Assembly: GCA_007570945.1 (NCBI GenBank)
Contig: RKSH01000091.1
Coordinates: forward strand, 1 to 10,690
Reading direction: 5' to 3'
Length of the DNA stretch: 10,690 nt
DNA from: Gammaproteobacteria bacterium
GTDB taxonomy: Bacteria; Pseudomonadota; Gammaproteobacteria; Arenicellales; Spongiicolonaceae
The notes under the pieces are model-generated. The model worked only from the letters and a program-made list of their open reading frames with translations. It made no database searches and had not been told where the DNA came from. The translations under genes and the position numbers were made by a program. Of the stretch, positions 6,133 through 10,690 are shown in pieces; position 1 is the stretch's first letter; each line of letters starts with the position of its first letter.

Positions 6133-6750
6133 ATGACTGAAACCGCACCGCGCAAAGTTGACCTGGTTGACCGGCGCCGGGTCTACGACGGTTATTTTAA
6201 AGTGGACCGCTGCCGGCTGCGCCATGAATTATTTGAAGGCGGCATGAGCGGCGCACTGCAGCGCGAAGTGGTGGCGCGCGACGGCGAAGTGGCGGCGGTG
6301 TTGCCGCTGGACCCGGCGGCCGGCGCGGTGGTGCTGGTGGAGCAGTTCCGCCCCGGCCCCTGGGCCGCGGGCGCCAACCCGTGGACTCTGGAGTGCGTCG
6401 CCGGCGTCATGGAACGCGGTGAATCCCCCGAACAACTGGTGCACCGCGAAGCGCGCGAGGAGGCCGGGCTGGAAATTCTGCAACTGGAATTGATGCACCG
6501 TTTTCTCAGCACGCCGGGCATGAGCAGCGAGTTGGTCCACCTGTTCTGCGGCCGGGTTAAAATCTCCGGACAAGACAATGCCATTCACGGAGTTAAAAAT
6601 GAAGGCGAAAACATCCGCACCGTGATCTGCGGCATCGGCGAAGCCCTGTCACTCCTTAAACGGGGAAAAATCGCCAACGGCAAAACCATCATCGCCCTGC
6701 AGTGGCTTGCGTTGTATCATCGGGAAATCATCCGCAAGTGGCGGCAGTAA
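6133..6750 (+). CDS. nudF: Nudix hydrolase, ADP-ribose pyrophosphatase type (NudF/TrgB-like)
   Basis: A 205-residue protein (E. coli NudF: 209). ADP-ribose pyrophosphatases cut ADP-ribose to AMP and ribose 5-phosphate in the cytoplasm, clearing a reactive sugar nucleotide. A complete Nudix box spans residues 91-113: Gly91, Glu97 and REAREEAGL (105-113), matching G-x5-E-x7-REUxEExGU, with all metal-binding glutamates present. The upstream region with QREVVARDGEVAAVLPLD and VVLVEQFRPG (67-76) is typical of the NudF subfamily, where the N-terminal part swaps between subunits of a dimer. Substrate assignment is by family resemblance; other nucleoside-diphosphate sugars are possible. It opens a three-gene run, with the lyase gene 13 bases downstream. 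Confidence 0.88.
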   Translation: MTETAPRKVDLVDRRRVYDGYFKVDRCRLRHELFEGGMSGALQREVVARDGEVAAVLPLDPAAGAVVLVEQFRPGPWAAGANPWTLECVAGVMERGESPEQLVHREAREEAGLEILQLELMHRFLSTPGMSSELVHLFCGRVKISGQDNAIHGVKNEGENIRTVICGIGEALSLLKRGKIANGKTIIALQWLALYHREIIRKWRQ

Positions 6751-6763
6751 ACCGACCCTCGCC

Positions 6764-7954
6764 ATGGCAAAACAGCCCGAACACACTTTCACCGACGCCG
6801 CCCATCTGGGAAGCCCCGGGGCCGAGCCGTGGACGATGGTCAACCACCCGGTCTACCGCGGATCAACGGTTCTGTTTCCAAATCTGGAATCGTTTTACCG
6901 CGCCTACGGCCAACGTTACGAAGAAAACGAATATATCTACGGCCGTCTCGGCACGCCGGCCTCGCGGGCCTTGCAGGATGCATTCTGCGCAATGGAAAAC
7001 GGCCGCGGCTCGGTGCTGACCTCCTGCGGCCTCGGCGCAATCACCACGGCCCTGGCGGCGTTTGTGGAAAGCGGCCGCCACATTCTGGTTTCCGACGCGG
7101 TGTATGGCCCGCTGCGCACTTTCTGCGACGAAGAACTTGCGCGCCTGGGCGTGGCGACCACCTACTACGACCCGTGCATCGGCGGGCGCATTGAGGATTT
7201 GCTACGGCCCGAAACAAAAATCATCTACCTGGAATCCCCCGGTTCACTGACGCTGGAGGTGCAGGACATCCCGGCCATCACCAAAGTGGCGCGACGGCGC
7301 GGCGTGTTGACCATGGCCGACAACACCTGGGCCACGCCGGTTTTTTTCAAGCCCTTGAACCACGGCGTGGACATCTCCATTCAGGCCGCAACCAAATACA
7401 TCGTCGGCCATTCGGACTCCATGCTCGGCATCATCACCGCCAATGAGCGGTGCCACGCCGCCATCCGCCGCACTGCCGTCAACCTCGGCCAATACGCCGC
7501 GCCGGATGACGTGTATCTTGCATTGCGCGGCCTGCGCACCCTGCCGTTGCGGCTGGCGCGCCACCAGCACAACGGCCTGCGGCTGGCGGAATGGCTGGCG
7601 GCGCGGCCCGAGGTGCGGCGGGTGATTCATCCGGGCACCGCCCGGCACCCGGGCCACGCCATCTGGAAACGCGACTTCAGCGGCGCATCGGGACTGTTTT
7701 CCATTATTATTGAGCCATGCACCGCACAGGCCCTGGCGGCGATGATCGACGGGTTGCGCTACTTCGGGCTGGGCGCCAGTTGGGGCGGCTATGAAAGTTT
7801 AATCATGCCCGTGAACCCGCGCACAACGCGCACCGCCGCCGAGTGGCGCGAGGAGGGACAGTTGCTGCGGCTGCACGCGGGGCTTGAAAATGTCGATGAC
7901 TTAATCGGCGACCTGGAAGCCGGCTTTGCGCGGCTTGCGCAAGCACGGCGGTGA
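6764..7954 (+). CDS. metC: Cystathionine beta-lyase, PLP-dependent
   Basis: A 396-residue Cys/Met-metabolism PLP enzyme (E. coli MetC: 395). Expected reaction: cystathionine to homocysteine, pyruvate and ammonia, the second-last step of methionine synthesis; such enzymes often also release H2S from cysteine. Lys211 in AATKYIVGHSD (208-218) should carry the PLP. Asp186 in MADNTWATP (184-192) would bind the pyridine nitrogen, and SRALQDAFCAMENG (67-80) and TSCGLGAI (86-93) line the cofactor site. GASWGGYESLI (337-347) near the C-terminus is the MetC-type substrate loop and favours beta-lyase over cystathionine gamma-synthase. The start at 6764 lies 13 bases after the Nudix stop; an ATG at 6707 would overlap that gene and add residues unlike the family. 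The ribosome binding site is weak. Confidence 0.92.
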   Translation: MAKQPEHTFTDAAHLGSPGAEPWTMVNHPVYRGSTVLFPNLESFYRAYGQRYEENEYIYGRLGTPASRALQDAFCAMENGRGSVLTSCGLGAITTALAAFVESGRHILVSDAVYGPLRTFCDEELARLGVATTYYDPCIGGRIEDLLRPETKIIYLESPGSLTLEVQDIPAITKVARRRGVLTMADNTWATPVFFKPLNHGVDISIQAATKYIVGHSDSMLGIITANERCHAAIRRTAVNLGQYAAPDDVYLALRGLRTLPLRLARHQHNGLRLAEWLAARPEVRRVIHPGTARHPGHAIWKRDFSGASGLFSIIIEPCTAQALAAMIDGLRYFGLGASWGGYESLIMPVNPRTTRTAAEWREEGQLLRLHAGLENVDDLIGDLEAGFARLAQARR

Positions 7955-7971
7955 AAACACCGGCAACAACA

Positions 7972-7976
7972 GAGGT
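7972..7976 (+). promoter_or_regulatory. Shine-Dalgarno deciding the glyoxalase-II-like start
   Basis: GAGGT ends 6 bases before the ATG at 7983. This supports that start over the longer open frame beginning at 7926, which would overlap the lyase gene. Confidence 0.7.
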
Positions 7977-7982
7977 GACGCC

Positions 7983-8786
7983 ATGCTCATAAAAAAACTG
8001 TGGATGAACAATCCACTGCGCAACTACAACTACATCGTGGCCTGCCCCGACAGCGGCGAGGCCATGGCCATTGACCCGCTGGACCACGGCCGGGTTCTTA
8101 ATGCGGCGCGTGATGAGGGGTGGACCATCACCCAGGTGCTGAACACCCACGAACACGGCGACCACATCGCCGGCAACCAGCAGTTGGTACGCGAGACCGG
8201 CGCCACGCTACTCGCCCCGGCCGCGGCCGCCGCCAGTGGCGCCATTCCGTCGGTGGACACTCCGCTCAGCGAAGGCGACACGGTGAAGGTCGGCCCCAGC
8301 GTGACATTAGACGTGCTGGAAACGCCGGGGCACACCATGTGCCACATTTCCCTGCTGAGCCGCACCGACCCGCCGCATCTGTTCTGCGGCGACACCGTAT
8401 TCAACGCCGGCGCCGGCAACTGCCACAACGGCGGCGACGCGGCGACTTTATACCGCACCTTTGCAGAGAAAATCTTCAAACTGCCCGGCAATACGTTCTT
8501 TTATCCGGGCCACGAATACTTTGAATCCAACTTGAAATTCACCCGGGACCGCGAGCCGGGCAACGTTGCCGCGCGTGAAACTCTTCGTGACCTCGAGAAG
8601 AATCGGGATCCAGCCGACCCTCTGGTGATGTGCACGCTGGACATGGAGCGACAGCACAACGTTTTCTTCCGTCTGGACAACGAAGAAATCATCGCCAACC
8701 TGCGCGAAAAATTTCCCGGCATGAGTGACGCGCCGAACGCCGAGGAGGTGTTCATCAAACTGCGCCAACTACGCAACGACTGGTAA
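7983..8786 (+). CDS. gloB: Metallo-beta-lactamase-fold hydrolase, glyoxalase II (hydroxyacylglutathione hydrolase) type
   Basis: A 267-residue protein. Glyoxalase II hydrolyses S-lactoylglutathione to lactate and glutathione, completing methylglyoxal detoxification. All metal ligands of the two-metal site are visible: THEHGDH (55-61; His56, His58, Asp60, His61), His117 in PGH, bridging Asp137 in CGDTVF, and His177 in YPGHEY. The C-terminal region (about 213-267, with NVFFRL and the ending VFIKLRQLRNDW) matches the glutathione-binding domain of GloB rather than the shorter persulfide dioxygenases. Odd point: the loop after the bridging Asp reads NAGAGNCHNGGD where classical enzymes have AGCGR-FFEG, so substrate preference may differ. 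It lies 28 bases after metC and ends 1 base from a convergent gene. Confidence 0.87.
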   Translation: MLIKKLWMNNPLRNYNYIVACPDSGEAMAIDPLDHGRVLNAARDEGWTITQVLNTHEHGDHIAGNQQLVRETGATLLAPAAAAASGAIPSVDTPLSEGDTVKVGPSVTLDVLETPGHTMCHISLLSRTDPPHLFCGDTVFNAGAGNCHNGGDAATLYRTFAEKIFKLPGNTFFYPGHEYFESNLKFTRDREPGNVAARETLRDLEKNRDPADPLVMCTLDMERQHNVFFRLDNEEIIANLREKFPGMSDAPNAEEVFIKLRQLRNDW

Positions 8787-8787
8787 C

Positions 8788-9348
8788 TCAGGATCCGGCA
8801 CCCCAGCGGGCGCGGTGGGCGCGCCGTCCGCCACGGCGCACTGCCGGTCCAACCTGGCGGCGGGTGGCGATGCGCAGCGGCAAATCACCCGCCGCTGCGA
8901 TGTTCCATTCGCCGTCCGGCGCCGCGCCGCCGCCCTCGCCGCACAGCACCATCATTCCGTACTCGGCCAGCACCGCGGCCGCGGCGGCGCTGAGCTCGCG
9001 GCCGGCATCCTGCAGCAAAATCAAACTGAAACGGTGGCGCCGCACATCGGAAAAAAACGCGGCGTGCGGCTGGCAATGCACCGTGCAGCGAATGTCGGCC
9101 GACAGCGGCGCCGCAAGCGCATCGGCAAGCGCGGCGTTTTCCACATTGACAATCACCTTCCCGCCCATGTCGACGCCGTCCAGCAAAAATGGCGCCAGCG
9201 GATACAAACCGTCACCGCTCAGCAAAATCACCCCCGCCGACCGCGCCGCCGCCAGCACCCGCACCAGCTCCCCGCAACGCGCAACGCCGGCGGCGGCGGG
9301 GAAATCGTTTTCCAGGGCGGCGAGGGTTTCCGTGAGTTGAATGCTCAT
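8788..9348 (-). CDS. Putative O-methyltransferase-like protein (divergent Rossmann fold)
   Basis: A 186-residue protein. Its layout resembles the class I, caffeoyl-CoA/YrrM-type O-methyltransferases: a strand-turn GVILLSGDGLYPLAPFLL (57-74 approx.) where EIGTGTGYS would be, then GKVIVNVENAALADAL, then a strand FSLILLQD where fDlIfiDa is expected, then LAEYGMMVLCGEG. The glycine-rich SAM motif is poor (SGDGLY), so it may be a degenerate or non-catalytic member. The last 20 residues are Arg-rich. The start at 9348 gives a normal N-terminus; the frame is open to 9402, but that part is Pro-rich and overlaps the promoter. The coding choice of this strand rests on codon pattern and the fold resemblance. 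It is convergent with the glyoxalase gene, with a 1-base gap. Confidence 0.65.
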   Translation of the reverse strand: MSIQLTETLAALENDFPAAAGVARCGELVRVLAAARSAGVILLSGDGLYPLAPFLLDGVDMGGKVIVNVENAALADALAAPLSADIRCTVHCQPHAAFFSDVRRHRFSLILLQDAGRELSAAAAAVLAEYGMMVLCGEGGGAAPDGEWNIAAAGDLPLRIATRRQVGPAVRRGGRRAHRARWGAGS

Positions 9349-9376
9349 AACGGCACCGGCGGTTGGCGGGGGCGGT

Positions 9377-9382
9377 ATTATA
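9377..9382 (-). promoter_or_regulatory. -10 box for the methyltransferase-like gene
   Basis: The minus strand reads TATAAT here, 28 bases before the ATG at 9348. The best -35 at 17-18 bases spacing is weak (ACTGTG or GACTGT). It shares a 122-base divergent region with the FkbM gene. Confidence 0.5.
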
Positions 9383-9435
9383 AGCCAACATGGAAACAGC
9401 ACAGTCGGCCGATGATGCCACCGCCATCATAATCG

Positions 9436-9444
9436 TGGTATACT
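9436..9444 (+). promoter_or_regulatory. Extended -10 promoter for the FkbM gene
   Basis: TGGTATACT fits an extended -10 (TGnTATAcT) and lies 26 bases before the ATG at 9471. No convincing -35 is present. Confidence 0.5.
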
Positions 9445-9470
9445 GCCCTGGCAATTTTGGACACCGAACC

Positions 9471-10306
9471 ATGAGAATCAATGACCGCATCAGACGCTGG
9501 AAATCTTCCCGCACGGGCAAGTTTTTTTGCCTGGTGTTTAACCTCTCGTACGGGGTACGGGGCGGCCCGTGGCTTCATTATGACGTCGCCCGGGAAATTT
9601 ATTACGCCAACATCCCAAAGTGCGGCTCGCGAATTTATTTGGCGCGGCCGCAACAGGCCATGCGTGGCGCCATGCGCTTCTCCGTGATGGCGCGTCTGCA
9701 AGAACTGGCCAAGTCGTATTCGCTCGACATGGTTGAAGTCGCTGATGGCGATGTGGTGGTGGATGCAGGCGCCAACATCGGCGAGATTGGAATGTACTAT
9801 GCCCTCGCGGGGGGGGGGGGGGGAATTATTTCGCCCTTGAGCCGGTGGGCAAAGAAGCGTTGTGCTGCCGGTTGAACAACCCCGGAAAAACAGTGCTGCA
9901 ACAGGCGTTGTGGAAAGAAAACGGCCAGGTTCAATTTTTCGAGTCCACCGCCAATGACGACAGCTCCATTTTTGAGCCGCCGCATCACGAGCGCGTGGTT
10001 CGCATTCCGGCCGTCACCCTGGAAAAATTTGCCGCCGACTACGGCATCGGAAAGATCAAAATTCTGAAAGTGGAAACCGAGGGCGCTGAACCGGAAGTTC
10101 TGATGGGCGCGGAGAAAATTCTCCACCGCATCGAATACATTGCCGCCGACCTTGGCCCCGAAAGAGGGCTGGAGGAGAAAACAACCTTGCCCATGGCCAT
10201 CGACTTTCTGTATCCCCGGGGATTTAAATTAGTCGGCGGATGCGGTGAGGGCCGAAGAAATTTTCTGTTTCGCAACATGAATTTTGGCGGCGGCAAGTCT
10301 GTGTGA
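9471..10306 (+). CDS. FkbM-family methyltransferase, frame broken at a 15-G tract
   Basis: Two frames together encode one protein. The first runs from the ATG at 9471 and holds the SAM-binding motif VVVDAGANIGEIGMYYALA (residues 96-114). It then enters 15 G (9809-9823) and reads out of frame to a TGA at 9873-9875. The second, in another frame, continues directly after the tract as NYFALEPVGKEALCCRL, the FkbM 'afEP' motif. It goes on through IKILKVETEGAEPEVLMGAE (the KiDvEGaE.eVL motif) to a TGA at 10304-10306. With 13 or 16 G the frame would be whole, giving about 277 or 278 residues. FkbM enzymes O-methylate sugars, polyketides or other small molecules; the substrate here is unknown. The break may be phase variation, a real mutation or an assembly error. 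Confidence 0.87.
9809..9823 (+). repeat. Homopolymeric tract of 15 G inside the FkbM gene
   Basis: Fifteen consecutive G follow GCCCTCGC and precede AATTATTTC. The tract encodes a Gly-rich loop between two conserved methyltransferase motifs. As written it is 2 G too long or 1 G too short for an open frame. Long G runs slip readily in replication and in sequencing. Confidence 0.97.
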
Positions 10307-10334
10307 GCCGAGCCATCATCGCCCGCGCACCGAA

Positions 10335-10690
10335 TCACAACCCCCCAAGCCGCAACCCCCGCATGATCTTTTCCGCATCGGGAATGCCGAGCGGCTCCAG
10401 GGGCGGACGGATGTGGAGCCAGTGGTCGTTGTTTTCGCGCTTGGCCATGATCCATTTGAGGGCGCTTATCGTCGGCACCCGGTTCAGCACCGTGCGCACC
10501 GCGTTAATGTCGGCCTGGGATTTTTCCGCGGCCGGGTCCTTGTTCAGGAACAAATCATAAGTCCGGCGAATCGCCTCGGCGTTGACATTGGCGGCGGCGG
10601 TGATGCAGCCGGCGCCGCCGGCGCGCAGGGCGTCAGAGAGCAGCATCTCGGTGCCGGAGAAAACGGAAAGGTGCGGAAATTTTTCAATCA
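10335..10690 (-). CDS. DapA/dihydrodipicolinate synthase superfamily protein, C-terminal part (cut by window edge)
   Basis: About 117 C-terminal residues of a class I aldolase of the DapA/NanA superfamily, which use a Schiff-base lysine on pyruvate or similar keto acids. The visible part starts IEKFPHLSVFSGTEMLLSDAL and continues with AGGAGCITAAANVNAEAI, aligning with the SGDD...GGHGVISVTANV region of E. coli DapA. It ends with ISALKWIM...IRPPLEPL...GLRLGGL, matching PVKWACKE...LRLPMTPI...LKHAGLL. The active-site Tyr and Lys lie outside the window. RPPL where DapA has RLPM hints at a paralogue rather than the lysine-pathway enzyme, so no gene symbol is given. It converges on the FkbM gene with a 28-base gap and no clear terminator. 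Confidence 0.88.
   Translation of the reverse strand, partial: IEKFPHLSVFSGTEMLLSDALRAGGAGCITAAANVNAEAIRRTYDLFLNKDPAAEKSQADINAVRTVLNRVPTISALKWIMAKRENNDHWLHIRPPLEPLGIPDAEKIMRGLRLGGL

Noticed and set aside
8725..9432. Plus-strand open frame of 235 codons after the glyoxalase gene.
   Set aside because: It overlaps the glyoxalase gene's 3' end, has Arg/His/Gln-rich shadow-like composition and no domain, while the minus-strand frame shows an O-methyltransferase-like pattern.
9390..9470. Upstream start (ATG at 9390) for the FkbM gene.
   Set aside because: It would translate through the TGGTATACT promoter element, and the added residues are not family-like. The ATG at 9471 gives a basic, plausible N-terminus.

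Overview
The window looks like a piece of a GC-rich (by eye about two-thirds G+C), gene-dense proteobacterial chromosome. It is most likely gammaproteobacterial, because an FmdB-like gene, aspS, yebC, ruvC, ruvA and ruvB lie in that order on one strand, a layout familiar from that class. The genes are closely packed, several overlap by 4 bases, and I see no insertion sequence, tRNA, rRNA or CRISPR array. The taxonomic call is an inference from gene order and protein similarity recalled from memory.

Layout. (a) 1-130 (+) is the 3' end of an oligopeptide/dipeptide ABC transporter ATPase. It converges on ruvB across a 142-base gap that holds two perfect 10-bp hairpins. (b) 273-5331 (-) is one six-gene operon, read from right to left: FmdB-like zinc ribbon, aspS, yebC, ruvC, ruvA, ruvB. 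A good extended -10 promoter lies just upstream. The operon combines Asp-tRNA synthesis, a YebC-type regulatory or translation factor and the whole RuvABC Holliday-junction machine. The ruvC/ruvA and ruvA/ruvB junctions are ATGA overlaps. (c) 5421-5750 (+) encodes a small, probably exported protein made almost entirely of an 18-residue Tyr-Asn-Pro...Trp repeat. (d) 5751-6132 is the longest stretch without a recognised gene. It has a dyad, a hairpin and an 8-codon reading frame. (e) 6133-8786 (+) is a three-gene run: a NudF-type Nudix hydrolase, a cystathionine beta-lyase and a glyoxalase-II-like metallo-hydrolase. (f) 8788-9348 (-) is a probable divergent O-methyltransferase-like protein that ends 1 base from the gene opposite. 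(g) 9471-10306 (+) is an FkbM-family methyltransferase whose frame is broken at a run of 15 G. (h) 10335-10690 (-) is the C-terminal part of a DapA/DHDPS-superfamily aldolase, cut by the window edge.

Most of the window is housekeeping. The observations most worth a second look are the poly-G tract inside the FkbM gene (phase-variable switch or assembly error), the five-unit YNP/W repeat protein, and an AspRS with both residues that mark non-discriminating enzymes, which would predict Asn-tRNA made by transamidation. I found no convincing evidence of a wholly new multi-gene system.
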